DNA from: Melanopsichium pennsylvanicum
Lineage: Eukaryota; Basidiomycota; Ustilaginomycetes; Ustilaginales
Assembly: GCA_900208305.1 (NCBI GenBank)
Contig: OAPG01000002.1
Span: forward strand, 1,302,001 to 1,366,000
Length of the DNA: 64,000 nt
Direction of reading: 5' to 3'
Part shown: one piece after another, positions 1-10,680 of the stretch
How the letters are laid out: each line of letters begins with the position of its first letter
Position numbering within the stretch: position 1 is the stretch's first letter
Made by a program: the position numbers and the translations under genes
The notes under the pieces: generated by a model
Told to the model about the DNA's origin: nothing
Seen by the model: the letters and a program-made list of their open reading frames with translations, nothing else
The model's database searches: none

Positions 1-283
1 CGTTGAAGCCTGGACGACCAGATGGACGGATGACGATAGGAGCACGTGCAGCCAAACCTGACGGGACGAACAGGGATGATGGTTGTCCCTGATCTTGGTT
101 GTGTTTGGGTGGGTAGTGATTCTGGAGCACGCGACTGCCGCCAGCTGCGGGATGCGGTTTTCGACGGGTGGGGACGGGTGCGACTGTAGATGAATGTGGG
201 GTCGCCGTGTTGAGTGTCTCGACCGACGCAGAACTATGGGACATCGTAGGTTGGGGCGGTCGGTCGCCAGGTGTGATGGCCAT
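1..283 (-). CDS. 5' end of an unidentified protein gene (partial, runs off left edge)
   Basis: A reading frame opens at an ATG at 281-283 and stays open to base 1, giving 94 residues of N-terminus. An in-frame TGA lies upstream near 306, and the start context (CAGCATGG) is good, so this ATG is the likely start. The visible part is rich in Ser, Pro, Thr and His and looks disordered; it ends in a basic/hydrophobic stretch reading APIVIRPSGRPGF. No signal peptide or transmembrane segment is seen. A second in-frame Met follows 13 residues later and could also serve. I do not recognise the protein; the rest lies outside the window. The frame could be interrupted by an intron beyond the edge. Confidence 0.6.
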   Translation of the reverse strand, partial: MAITPGDRPPQPTMSHSSASVETLNTATPHSSTVAPVPTRRKPHPAAGGSRVLQNHYPPKHNQDQGQPSSLFVPSGLAARAPIVIRPSGRPGFN

Positions 284-1911
284 GCTGGCTGATTCTGCTG
301 CGGGTCAAATGCGGTGTTGTTGGCGTGTGATGCTGACAGAGCGAGCCAAAGCGGGCTATTGTGACAGAGGATGCTGCTGTATGCAACCAGAAGTTGTGCA
401 GGTATGCGCGTTCTGGAAATTAGATTGCTTGCTATGGGGATGGCTTGCAGGATAATTTGTCAGATTGCCGAATGTGGTGGCGCTAATATGATGGAGGCGT
501 GAGGAGCCAGGTGGTGGTGGAAGATGAAAGTCGGTGTGTAGGCTTAGCTGAAAAGGTAGGGTAGGGATGATTGGAAGCGTGACGTCTCGAAGATGGATGT
601 CACGATAAGATGTTGTGCTGCTACTGTGGGACAGCTGATTCTTAAAATTGATTTCAAAGTCCGGCGCAGCGATATGCGGGATGCGCGGTAAAGTGTCAAG
701 ATTTGTGGGAGGCGCTCGGGTTGTGACCTCGTTGTGATCAGGCAGATGTGCTTCCGTGGCGAGATTCCTTGCGACCAACGAGAAGTACGGGGGGTAGTTT
801 CAAGCGGTATCGGAAGGGAAGAGACAGGTGCAGCTGTTTGAGAAGGCTCGACTCAGCGCCGTTTGGTAAAGTAAGTGGAGCGAGTCGCAAGATCAGAAAT
901 CGGCTAAGTGAGAAAGAAATGAGAGAGCTCTAAAACCTTGAATGGTCTCGCCTGTTAGACACAGCTTTGTCGGCTCAAGCTTTGGGTCTCAAGGAAATCT
1001 TTCTTAAAACAGACAGAGAGAACCAATTGAGTGCGGTGATGAGATATCGCAGTCGACCATAAAAATCTGCCACTCTTGGCTCACATCACATTGTACAGTC
1101 ATTTTTTATTTTTTATTTTTGATTTTGATTTTGATTTTTCATTGTACAGTACTTTCTCACGGTCCGCTAAAGATTGCGTACAAGATTGAGAGAGACCGCC
1201 TCAGCATGGATCAGGGCAGCTTTCAATGACGAGATTGATGGCAGCGAAGCCCTGCAAGACGCATTGATCCTTGCCCAAGTGACCAGGCTTTCAAATGTTC
1301 GATTATTTAGATCCGAAATAGCGCTTGCTCCGCGACTGGAATCGCTCAAATAAGGTAGAGTCAAATCAGCTCACACTTCAGAATCGCGGTAGGCTCTCAA
1401 AGGCGGGCTGAGTGGTTCCAAGACATTTCAGCGGATCAATACAGGAAGCAGTGCAACAGTACAAGGCAAACTAAGTAGTGCGAGGATCAACTGCTCTTTC
1501 TGGGCAGCGCGAGTCGATTGACCGACGTAATGCCTAGTAGCTGTGCGATGAGCTCGTGATGACTACAGCATCAATCACCATGAATAAGGATCGACAAGAG
1601 GATGACCGCGTACTGTGGAAGCGCAGATCTGTTTGCAATGCCTCACGACAAGGTCGATTGGCACCTGCACCTGATCGCATGCACAGAATCACTTTCACTG
1701 ACCCGTGTCATGCGAACATGGCCTGTTCAAACCATACTCGGATTCGGACAGAAGAGACTTTGCGAGATCGCAAAGAAAAGATCGCTCACTGGATCACGAG
1801 TGAGGGATCACGACTGGTCAATACATGTTGCTAGAGACCGCATCGCGTAGAGCTTTTGAATACATTACAGTTCAGTATGTCGCGCGCTGGCGTGGAGAGC
1901 ATAAAGGAGAT

Positions 1912-1956
1912 GCAGTCGGTGCAGTCGGTGCAGTTGGTGCAGTTGGTGCAGTGGCA
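1912..1956. repeat. 9-bp tandem repeat, about five units
   Basis: Two copies of GCAGTCGGT are followed by two of GCAGTTGGT and a decayed fifth unit. The units are 9 bp, so any frame through them stays open and short frames on both strands here are repeat artefacts. Confidence 0.8.
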
Positions 1957-2535
1957 ATGCAACACGCCACGCTCGGCCTTGTACCTCCGCAAAACCGCTG
2001 TAGCCTGAATTTAGGGTCCGAGATGCATCCTCAAAAGTGTGTTCCAACATATCGTTTGCTCAACTTGACGTGGTCTGTGTTGGTCAAGAACGCTTGAGCT
2101 AGTTCACGACTGCTCGGGCTATGCATGCACAGCTCTTTCAGCCTTCTTGCCAACAACGAGCTAAAATTCAAAATAAATTTCAGGCTACCCTTTCAAATTC
2201 CAACCTTTCGAATCGAATACAAGCCAGACCCTACCTTAGACATTCAACCTGCTGCACCTCTAAATTCCTCGAATTCTTATTCAAGTATGGCCGTTTCAAA
2301 TATCCGGCTTTAAGTTCGGAATATGATCACTGCGTCTTGCATGGGTTTCAATACAAAATCACTGAATATAAAAGCAATAGCAGCTCAAAAGCGCCCTCTC
2401 TTGGCTGCGTCACAGGAAAAGGCGCGTTCAAGGCGCTGCTGTATAGGTCTGAATCAACACACTGGTTGGAGAGCTCAATATCACTCTCCGATCTGTGTTG
2501 ACGCCTCTGCCACAAAATCCAAACTCGACACACCC

Positions 2536-2580
2536 GCACAGCACAACACAGCACAGCACAACACAACACAACACAACAAA
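2536..2580. repeat. ACA/GCACA-rich simple repeat
   Basis: About 45 bases built of interleaved CAGCA and CAACA units, ending in four ACACA-type units. It lies about 520 bases upstream of the MADS-box start. No function is evident. Confidence 0.75.
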
Positions 2581-3098
2581 CCACAGACAGCAGCGCGCGG
2601 TCAGTCGCTGGCCAAAGAGTCAAAAGTGCAATATTGGCCGCCGTATTTACCGGTCAGTCGCGCTGAACCAGTGAGTGGTTCACAACATACTCTCTTTCTG
2701 CTGTAAGCCCACCCTGTTTGAAAGCTGCATTGAGTTGTTGAGCAGAACTGAGGCTAAACATTGAAACATGGAGCCAGCAAATTGGCTTCCTCGTTTGCAC
2801 ACGGCTTCAACCTTTCTCCGGCTTCGTGTTGTCCCGCCACAGTACTGTAATAGCTTATAATACTTTCTTTCTCTCTTCATAAGCTAGTCCTTCTTTACCA
2901 ACAGGCTCCGTCGACACCATTACTACAAACGCTTTCACTAGATACTATAATCTTACTTGAATCATCGATCTTTACTACTCTAGACGAAACCATCTTCACA
3001 ACATTCTCAGCTCATTCGACTAACATCCCAATATCCTCTTTAAACCACACGAACCGCGCTATTTACTAGTGTCACAACTCCCAACACAGCCTTGCGCA

Positions 3099-4415
3099 AT
3101 GTCCAGCCTGTCAGCAGGCGTAATCGGCATCCGTCAAGCCACCTCTGCATCCGACTCGCCTGTCTACGATGTTCCCTTTGGCACTGTCCAACTCGCCTCC
3201 TCTTCCAAGGACGGCAGCTTTGACCTAGCAGCCGGTTTCGCTGCAGCTTCTGCCGAACTCGAAAACCAGGAAGAGGAAGATGCATCCGAAGCTGACGACG
3301 ATGACGGCGATTCCGAAGATGGCAAGGGCAAAGGAAAGAAGGGAAAGCGCGCGCGTTCCGAAGCAAAGGGCGAGCGGGATCAAAAGACAGGTCGTCGCAA
3401 AATCAAGATCGAGTTTATCGACGACGATGCTAGGAGACATATCACCTTTAGCAAGCGCAAGGCTGGTATCATGAAGAAGGCTTACGAACTTGCCACCCTT
3501 ACCGGCACCCAAGTGTTGCTGCTGGTGGTGTCCCAGACGGGCCTCGTTTACACCTTCACAACACCCAAACTTCAAGCCTTAGTAACTCAAGCAGAAGGGC
3601 GGAATCTCATACAAGCTTGTTTGAACGCACCCGATCCACCCAACGGTGCTGGCGAGTCTGGCGTCGAAGACCACTCCGTAGAAGAAGCAAGCGACAATGA
3701 CAACCGGTCGTCCCCCTCAGAATCCCAAATGAGCTCCAACAAGAGGCCTGCCCAAAACCGCAAGCGACCCCGCACAAATTCGGCTAGCAAATCAAGCAGT
3801 GCGTCCACTTCCGCCGCGATCAACGACGATGATGCAACTGCGTCTGGGTCGCAGATGGCTACTGCCAAACGTGGTCGCGGTAGACCACGAAAGAATACTG
3901 CGGGAGCGAACGCTGCCTGTGCTGAAGCGTCCTCTTCTGCGCCATCCACATCGAAAGGCGCCAACAGAGATGCAAGCCACCCAATGCCTCCCCCTCTAGC
4001 GATGCACCAGAGCTACAGCGATGACGCCGTGCATCATCACAACCAGCATCAGCAATCTCATCATCAGCAACCGCAGTATACTCATGTGCCCACTGCTGAC
4101 TTTGCAAACTACAACACCAACGGCTTCTACGGCGCCGACGCGGCTGGTTTCACTGCACAGCAGAGCATGGGCAACGTTGACGCCAATCAATGGTCTCAAA
4201 CCCTAAGTCCCCCAAATGGTGCCCAGAACTTGTTTGGAACCGACCCGAATCAACATGCACACCATCAACAACAGCAGCAGCAGCATCAGCAGCAAGGTGC
4301 CCCAGCGCAACAATTCAACTACAACGCTGCACAGCATTTCGGTCATTTCAACCCTCAGCAACTAGCGGGGATCCAGCAATCACAGGAAATGCAAGCTCCT
4401 CGACCTGCCTGGTGA
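3099..4415 (+). CDS. umc1: MADS-box transcription factor with AT-hook (Umc1/Mcm1-type)
   Basis: A 438-residue nuclear DNA-binding regulator. An acidic segment (about 55-73) and a basic Lys/Arg stretch (74-100) precede a type I (SRF/MCM1) MADS box at about residues 97-165; visible hallmarks include ITFSKRKAGIMKKAYEL. Near residues 258-265 a GRGRPRK core fits an AT-hook, which binds the minor groove of AT-rich DNA. The C-terminus is rich in His and Gln (poly-Q/H near 385-405), typical of activation domains. The ATG at 3099 starts a frame with no plausible earlier ATG. In Ustilago maydis the MCM1 homologue is Umc1, linked to mating-type and pheromone-related expression; that assignment is by family recognition only. 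The gene has no introns in this reading. Confidence 0.88.
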   Translation: MSSLSAGVIGIRQATSASDSPVYDVPFGTVQLASSSKDGSFDLAAGFAAASAELENQEEEDASEADDDDGDSEDGKGKGKKGKRARSEAKGERDQKTGRRKIKIEFIDDDARRHITFSKRKAGIMKKAYELATLTGTQVLLLVVSQTGLVYTFTTPKLQALVTQAEGRNLIQACLNAPDPPNGAGESGVEDHSVEEASDNDNRSSPSESQMSSNKRPAQNRKRPRTNSASKSSSASTSAAINDDDATASGSQMATAKRGRGRPRKNTAGANAACAEASSSAPSTSKGANRDASHPMPPPLAMHQSYSDDAVHHHNQHQQSHHQQPQYTHVPTADFANYNTNGFYGADAAGFTAQQSMGNVDANQWSQTLSPPNGAQNLFGTDPNQHAHHQQQQQQHQQQGAPAQQFNYNAAQHFGHFNPQQLAGIQQSQEMQAPRPAW

Positions 4416-4744
4416 GACATTTTAACGTGTATTAACAATGCCTACAAAGTAGACCTGAACGGATTCTTTTCATATCATACATATCAAATTAGATCATATA
4501 CCCGAGGAAATTGTTGGCCCTCTCTATGTACTTTCTCCATCCTCTTCTCGACATCTGCTTTTCGTGCGCTCTCGTACGGGATCTACATGCATCTTTTGGC
4601 GCAAACATCCCATCTAGGTGGACACAAAATGCAATTTCCCACACTCCACGTCCAACGAGTTAGAAAGTGTTGCATTGCGTCTTGAATTGTAAAAGAGGGT
4701 TGGCAAGATTCAACTACGTTTTTTTTCGCAAGGTTTGAATTTGT
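4416..4744. other. Convergent 3' region between MADS-box and ABC1-kinase genes
   Basis: About 330 bases between two convergent stop codons. It is AT-rich with a T run near 4719-4726. It should carry both 3' untranslated regions; nothing else is seen. Confidence 0.6.
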
Positions 4745-6853
4745 TTAACCGATGAAAGCGCCTTGATCAAGTTCGACACCGAACTCTTCCCTCGCCATTT
4801 GACGCATGCTTTTTTCTAGATCGTCTTCGAAGCCCTTTGGATCGGAATCGAATCTACCCAAAAGAGCACGTTTTGGATTTCTAAACAAGTACCTAATCCA
4901 ATGAGTCATGGTAGAACCCAAAAAAGCGAAATCGAGCAAAAAAAGCGTACTACGAAACTTGACAAAGTCCAACCTATCTTTCATCCAACTCGAAAAACGT
5001 TGTCCCACAGTACGCTTACCACCATACGACGATCCAATACTACCACCCGTTGAAGTCGGTAAAACCGGTGAAATTTTGGGCTTAAACACACGATAAAGTG
5101 AACAAGTCTCGGTATTGGTGATCAACGCATCAGCAGCATGCTTCGCAAGGATGTTGAGTCGATTCACTGGCGATCCTAAAACTTGATTGTTAGCCTGAAT
5201 AATACGCATACTTCTACCAACAAAGAGCAATTCCTTGGGTAATAGCTCGGTGTGAACCAAGAACGATTTCAACTTTTCCTTCATCTCTCGCTGCAACTCC
5301 AAATCACTCTTGCGTGCATGTGCACCTTCTCTTTTTCCTTCACCTTTCGCCTTTGGCTTACTCCACGGTCGCAAAAGGGTAGCTGAAGCAAAGAGCTCAG
5401 AGGATCCCTCGCCCATACCCCAACCAACGGTGATCTCATCCAATGTCTTGAGGTCCAAGGTGAAGATAGCTTTCCATAACTGAGCATACTTGCGTCTGAA
5501 ATCTTCACTCAACTCTACGTACAACCCATGATCGATCAACACCACCTGATGTAAACCCTTCTTGCCGTTCGGATGCTTTCTGACCAACACATTACTCGGG
5601 TGACCGTCTGCCTGAACAAATCCATGTTGGAAAATCTGACTCGCAAATGCCTCACATACACTCCGGCTGACACCCTTGGCACTCAAGCCCCACTCTTCCA
5701 ACTTGTCTCGGTCTGTCATACGACACGTGCCTCCGATCCACTCCATCACCAACACTCTCTCCGTACATAGATCCTGATAGAATTGGGGAATGTAGCACGT
5801 CTTGCGCACGAGCGCATCAGCATCCATCTCGATAGCCGCTTTGGCTCGTAGAGAATTGGACAATTCATGGGTGAAGAATGTTTCTTGTTCGATCTGGTCC
5901 GAGATGTACTGGCCCGAGAAGGCTAGAGGTAGTTCAAAGATCCTCTCGTACAGCTTGAGGAGGATTCGGAAACTCCACAGATCCCACTTTGCGTACTTTC
6001 GAATGTTTGGTCTCTGGACCTTGACAGCCACCTCTGGCCCTAGTGTACCCGGCGGTGAATTGGGTGGAGGATGAAGCCTCGCCTTGTGTACCTGGGCCAC
6101 ACTCGCTGCGGCTACTGGAATTTCTTCAAACTGGGCGAAAACCTGCTTTGGATCCGCGCCGAGCTCCTTGACCAGCACCTTGCGCACCTCATCATAAGGG
6201 AGTCGTTCTGCATTATCGAAAAGTTTTGTGAGCTGATGGTAAGGTTTGGGAAGGATGGCAGCTTGGCAACCGATGGCTTGACCTAATTTGACGTAGAGAC
6301 CTTGGTTCTTCTCGCAGACAAACATGAGTTTATCGGCGCAGCGTTCGTGAAGCGCATTGATGGATTCGAGCGAATTACGGTCAAAATTGAGTTTGTAGTC
6401 GAGGGCGATCTGAAGGCCGGTGTATGCGGTCAGGAGGTTTCTCTGTGCTGTTCGGGCGTTAAAGTACTCGTCAATGAGGTAGGAGAGACCGAGAACACCA
6501 AGCAGGACGCCTGATCGGCGAATCCAACGAGAGGGTTTCTTGGGCGAACCATGAGCAGTGCGTTTCGATGAGCTACCGGGAAAAGTTGAGATAGCGGGGG
6601 AGCGGGATGATGAGCGGAACCAGGAGCGACGAGCAGGTGGTTCAGAATGAACGACGCGAGCTAGAGAATTGGGCAGTGGTGCTCGAAGATCTTGTGCAGC
6701 GGCAGCGTTGGAGAGGATGTCTGAAATGGCAACTTGAGGTTGAGTGGTTGAGCTTCCGATACGAAGAGTCCGAATAGGACCGATAGTCGAGCATCCAACT
6801 GATCTTGCGTGTAAGAGGGATCGAGGCAGCGGCCGCATACCAGCGTAAAGCAT
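4745..6853 (-). CDS. Mitochondrial ABC1/ADCK-family atypical kinase (ADCK1/MCP2-like)
   Basis: A 702-residue protein. The N-terminus is rich in Arg, Ser and Leu and lacks acidic residues early on, as expected of a mitochondrial presequence; a hydrophobic segment lies at about 113-127. The family signature KLGQ is at 189-192 (the KxGQ motif), the Ala-rich loop AAAS at 248-251, the probable nucleotide-binding Lys at 278 (VAVKVQ), a catalytic-loop equivalent HPSNVLV at 418-424 and a DFG equivalent DHG at 441-443. The family includes COQ8/ADCK proteins with lipid-linked roles in mitochondria; the spacing and C-terminal extension look more like the ADCK1/MCP2 branch than COQ8. The usual HADPHPGN motif reads QADGHPSN here. 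The 3' third uses more A/T-ending codons than the 5' part. The exact substrate cannot be inferred. Confidence 0.87.
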   Translation of the reverse strand: MLYAGMRPLPRSLLHARSVGCSTIGPIRTLRIGSSTTQPQVAISDILSNAAAAQDLRAPLPNSLARVVHSEPPARRSWFRSSSRSPAISTFPGSSSKRTAHGSPKKPSRWIRRSGVLLGVLGLSYLIDEYFNARTAQRNLLTAYTGLQIALDYKLNFDRNSLESINALHERCADKLMFVCEKNQGLYVKLGQAIGCQAAILPKPYHQLTKLFDNAERLPYDEVRKVLVKELGADPKQVFAQFEEIPVAAASVAQVHKARLHPPPNSPPGTLGPEVAVKVQRPNIRKYAKWDLWSFRILLKLYERIFELPLAFSGQYISDQIEQETFFTHELSNSLRAKAAIEMDADALVRKTCYIPQFYQDLCTERVLVMEWIGGTCRMTDRDKLEEWGLSAKGVSRSVCEAFASQIFQHGFVQADGHPSNVLVRKHPNGKKGLHQVVLIDHGLYVELSEDFRRKYAQLWKAIFTLDLKTLDEITVGWGMGEGSSELFASATLLRPWSKPKAKGEGKREGAHARKSDLELQREMKEKLKSFLVHTELLPKELLFVGRSMRIIQANNQVLGSPVNRLNILAKHAADALITNTETCSLYRVFKPKISPVLPTSTGGSIGSSYGGKRTVGQRFSSWMKDRLDFVKFRSTLFLLDFAFLGSTMTHWIRYLFRNPKRALLGRFDSDPKGFEDDLEKSMRQMAREEFGVELDQGAFIG

Positions 6854-7197
6854 GGTGGCGATATAGGACGTAGATGAGGAGGTGTGGTAGTTCGAGATGA
6901 AGTTCTCGATCTATCCTTTCTTTCGATGTGATAGCTGCGACTATGACATTGAAAGGGTAAGAGGATGAATAAAGATTGTATTGCTGGAGAGGGTAATTTC
7001 ATCATGTTGAAAGAAGGCTTAGCTGATTATGCACGTCAGATAGTGTGTAGGACGTTACAGTATACCTCCACATGGGCGATCCTCTTTAGCTAGGTGACGC
7101 ATTCGATTTTGGTCCAATTTCAAGTTTGTTAGGCCGCAATTAGTAAACTCGAAATTGTGAGGCGAGGCGCGATGGCTGAAATCCGGGTTTAGCAATC

Positions 7198-7262
7198 TTT
7201 TTTTTTTTTTCTTTCTTTTTTTTCTTTCTTTTTTTTTTTTTCTTTTTTTTCTTTCTTGTTTT
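7198..7262. repeat. Polypyrimidine tract (T/C)
   Basis: About 65 bases of T runs broken by single C bases (TTTCTTTC type). It is roughly complementary to the purine tract at 7361-7405, so the two could pair as a loose hairpin in single-stranded form. Confidence 0.75.
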
Positions 7263-7360
7263 TTTGGGTGCATGAGATAGTCGATGAAGAGAAGCTCTTC
7301 TAATGGATGTTGTCGTTGACTAAGTGCCTTTCACATCTCTCACATGGATTGGCAGCTTGA

Positions 7361-7405
7361 AAAAAAGAAAGAACGCAAGAAAGAAAGAAAGGAAGAAAGG
7401 AGATA
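7361..7405. repeat. Polypurine tract (A/G)
   Basis: About 45 bases of AAAG/AAGG units with one stray C. It lies about 800 bases upstream of the 8203 start codon. Confidence 0.7.
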
Positions 7406-8202
7406 AAATTGAAAACAAGACCCAGAGACGCGTCTAACCCGTCGACTTGGGCCAAGCTGCTCGACCTTGAAATCATGTCAAGGTACGCACGCTAACGGTA
7501 CTACAGTAAATGGCATTCCTTTACATTAAATTTATTTTACATTAGAAAGAGCAAGTCAAGAGTGACCCAGGATCATCAATATACACACTCTTGGTGTTTC
7601 CCCACATCGACCGCTCTCTATACCATCTTGAATCGACAATCTTTCTTGATTCGTCAATCTCTTCTTCCTCGTCTTTGGATCATTTCTCAACGCAACTCTG
7701 CTCGAATCTTTCTGTATCACTACTCTGCTACTCTATCTCTCAGCTTCGGAACGCTCCCAAGCTTCTCGCCCAGTACGAATGTCAACTCCAGCTTTCGTTC
7801 TACTCAACTTCACCGCCAAAATCTCTCGAAAAGCATCACCGCCCTTTCACCGCCCTTTCTCCGCTTCTTTAACCGCTATCAGAACACACGACACGCCTGT
7901 ATCGTTCCTTCCACGTCACCGCGACCCTCTCGGTCAGTCTTGCGATTCTTTCGTCCAATCCTAGCATCCCTTCGCGATCATCTTGCTTTCGTAGGCCATC
8001 AGAAGTGGTTGGCGGCTATCTTTTAGCGTTGGACGATTCGACACGTTGCGAACCTGCTCTCAACAGCTCCGAGTGCCGTCTCACCGCTCTCTCTTCATCG
8101 GGTTGCGAATTGCTCTACCTCGCTGGTTTGTTGGTCTAAAATCAGCCACAACTCCTCTTTCTCCAGCAGCAGTCGACGCCTACATAGATTCACATCGCCA
8201 CC

Positions 8203-10584
8203 ATGTCGCGCCTTTCAAGGCAAGACTACCATGGCTACACGCAGCAAACACATCCTCGCTGGTCACCTTCGCCGCCACTCAACCGCCTCTCAGCAGCCGT
8301 CGACCCCCGCATCGCGCCTCGCTTGAGCACCGCAGCCCAGCAAGAATTGCAGCCGCAATCACAATTACCCCAACTCCCCTCATCGCAGCTTGCACAGCAG
8401 CCGTCTCCTTTGCCCTCCAATATCGAAGTGGTCCAAGCCATAAACGCTATGAGTGCTCAAGTCACCAATCAGCTCTCGCTCATGGGAACGCAGTTAACAT
8501 CCCTCGTCTCGCTCATTTCCCGCATGATCGAGATCTCGCAGGTGCCACTTGCCGCTTCTGAAAGCACATCACGCACCGGCAGCAACACCAACACCGCTTT
8601 CGGTTCCGGATTGACAGCTTCGTCCCTTGGCGCCCAAAATGCAAGAGCAGAGGCAAGCCCTACTAGCACCAGCGTCGATCTTAGCCGCACACGTGCTAAC
8701 GGCACACACAACTCGTCCTCGCTTGCGTCTGACAACATCACAGCAGGTCAAGGAAACATCACCGCGCGTCCTGAAAATCGCCAAGCCCAAGGTCCATTCT
8801 ACCAGAACACTTCTTCGAATAGCTTCAGAACCACGCTCGACCCTGCAAGCTCGACTCTCGATAGAACGTTTGGAAGCACGCTCAGGACCATTTCCCCAAC
8901 ACCTAACTCCGCCATCAACAGCAGCCTCTCAGCCGCCACAGGCCGGGGGTCGATGACACAGCACGCTTCGTCGCAACAACAGCAGATGCAACAACCTCAG
9001 CATACACATCACCAGCAGCAGCAGCACCAGCATCACCTGCAATCACAGAATCAGAGTCTACAACCGCAGCAACAGCACAGCCAGCAGCCCAATACCACTC
9101 AAGATGCCAACGACCTTCTGCGTAGTCGCTTACCCAGCCCAGTGTTTCCAGACGATCCCTTGGACATGTCGGCCGACGTATCGACATCTGGCCATCAGAC
9201 TCCCTCCAATCTCAAACGTCTATCGACAGCAGGGCAAGGCGCCACCGACGGCGCGCGCAAATCCAGCGCGGAAGCCTCCCTGGGCGACTGGAAAGCATGG
9301 CTCAACCGCACATGGCATCCATCCCCTGCCCACCAATCTCGGTCAATAAAGTATCGTACCATGCAGGCGGCTCGACGTGCGCACAAGGATCAGACCAAAA
9401 GATCCATGGCCACTCTCGGTCGCCTGCCGCTGAAGGAGTTCTTGGAGATCCGACCGGAGCAGTACTTGAGTGTGCGCAAAATTGGCCGAAAGCTCTACCA
9501 AGAGTGGCTGCTGCAGGAGGTGCGGTTGGCGAAGCAGCCCGAGGATCGTGTCAAGGCAGCTGTAAATCGACTTGAGAACGATCATCCAGAGCTAGGCGAC
9601 TGTGAGGACCACTGGAAGGCGAGACAATTGCTGCAACAGATTATCGACAACGCCATTGACGAAGCGAATCTGCATCGGAAGAAAGAGGCACGTGCTAGTA
9701 ACGCGCACCAGGAGCTTGGCGAAAGCACACCGCGCACAATTGAAGGGGCGAGAAGTACCGGTATGCTCGGATTGAGCGCAAGCGGCTCCTCGTCGGCCCT
9801 GGCGGAGGCGGATCGAAGTTTGCGAGGAGACGTGAGTATCTCCTCCGCTCGGAAAGGGCCCATCGGTGCTGGTGCCAATGGGATTGGTGGTAAGCAACAC
9901 AATAAAGGTGTTCAACGGCGCAAGGCAGACCAGGCAGAGCTGGACGACACCCCCACACGATTTCGCCAACCGCCCAACCAGCGCAACTCGATGCTCGGAC
10001 CGGGCGGAAACGACGACCCGACAACGTCCACGTTGCAAGCGCAGCAAGCCTCGCTTTCGGGTCTCGAAGCAGCACACAGCGGACGCTCAAGTACGCTCGC
10101 CGATTATTCGAACGGTGGTTACAACAACGATTCGTCTACTATCGCTTCGGCGACTTCTGACGCGTTGCAAGCCTCTCGACAGCACGCTACGCACAGCCAT
10201 CTTCAACACCAGCAACATACGCAGACCCAACAGCAGCAACATAATCAGCATTCCACCCATAACCAGCACCATCAGCCCACGCACGATCAGCAGCAAACCC
10301 ACAATGCTTGGGCCTCACAAACCGCGGCTCCAGGCCCCTCTTTATTCGGCCAGAGCGGCTACACCCAGACAGCAACACAAGCCTTATCGCACCATCAGCA
10401 GTATGGACATCACAATCACCATCATGGTGGAAGCAACTACCTGAGCTCGGATCCAAGCAATTCTGCGGGGGGATTAAGCGCAGGAGGATCAGGGTTGTTG
10501 GATGATCAAAGGCATCAGTCGCACTTGAGTCCCTTGGTGAATGGGGGAAGTGTGAGGATGCACCAACCTCATCAGCAGTATCAT

Positions 10585-10616
<32 letters not shown>

Positions 10617-10680
10617 GCAGCAACAGCATCAACAGCAACATGCGCAAGGTGGATTCTTCGATTCTCGAGGATACCAGTAA
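8203..10680 (+). CDS. Unidentified large Q/H-rich protein with a conserved-looking basic core
   Basis: An 825-residue protein starting at an ATG in a near-perfect context (GCCACCATG). The N-terminal 350 residues are low-complexity Ser/Thr/Gln/His. A compositionally normal segment at about 361-496 starts near DWKAWLNRTWHPSP and continues as a charged, probably helical region with many Arg, Lys, Glu, Leu and Trp residues. This is the only part that looks folded. The C-terminal 330 residues return to Gln/His runs, ending in a poly-Q stretch (about 796-815). The composition suggests a nuclear regulator such as a transcriptional co-factor, but I recognise no named domain. It is transcribed away from the ABC1-kinase gene and followed by eIF3l on the same strand. 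Confidence 0.8.

Larger units (their letters stand above)
284..3098. other. Long divergent intergenic region upstream of the MADS-box gene
   Basis: About 2.8 kb with no supportable gene. It lies between the divergent starts of the partial left gene and the MADS-box gene. It holds a T-rich stretch with repeated GATTTT units (about 1102-1140), TACAGTA/TACTGTA elements at 1145 and 2843, a 9-bp tandem repeat (1912-1956) and an ACA/GCACA-rich repeat (2536-2580). The last 150 bases are C/T- and A-rich like a fungal leader. Short open frames here have no good start context or recognisable sequence. Confidence 0.6.
6854..8202. other. Divergent intergenic region with pyrimidine and purine tracts
   Basis: About 1.35 kb between divergent genes. 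It contains TACAGTA elements at 7056 and 7502, a T/C tract (7198-7262) and a G/A tract (7361-7405) about 100 bases apart. From about 7560 the plus strand is C/T-rich and probably forms the long leader of the downstream gene; its open frames lack a good ATG. Confidence 0.6.

Noticed and set aside
356..778. 140-residue minus-strand open frame
   Set aside because: Repetitive Ser/His/Thr composition without recognisable features, in a different frame from the left-edge gene; more likely leader or promoter sequence.
7562..8026. 154-residue plus-strand open frame
   Set aside because: It has no ATG start and a C/T-rich composition expected of a leader before the 8203 gene.
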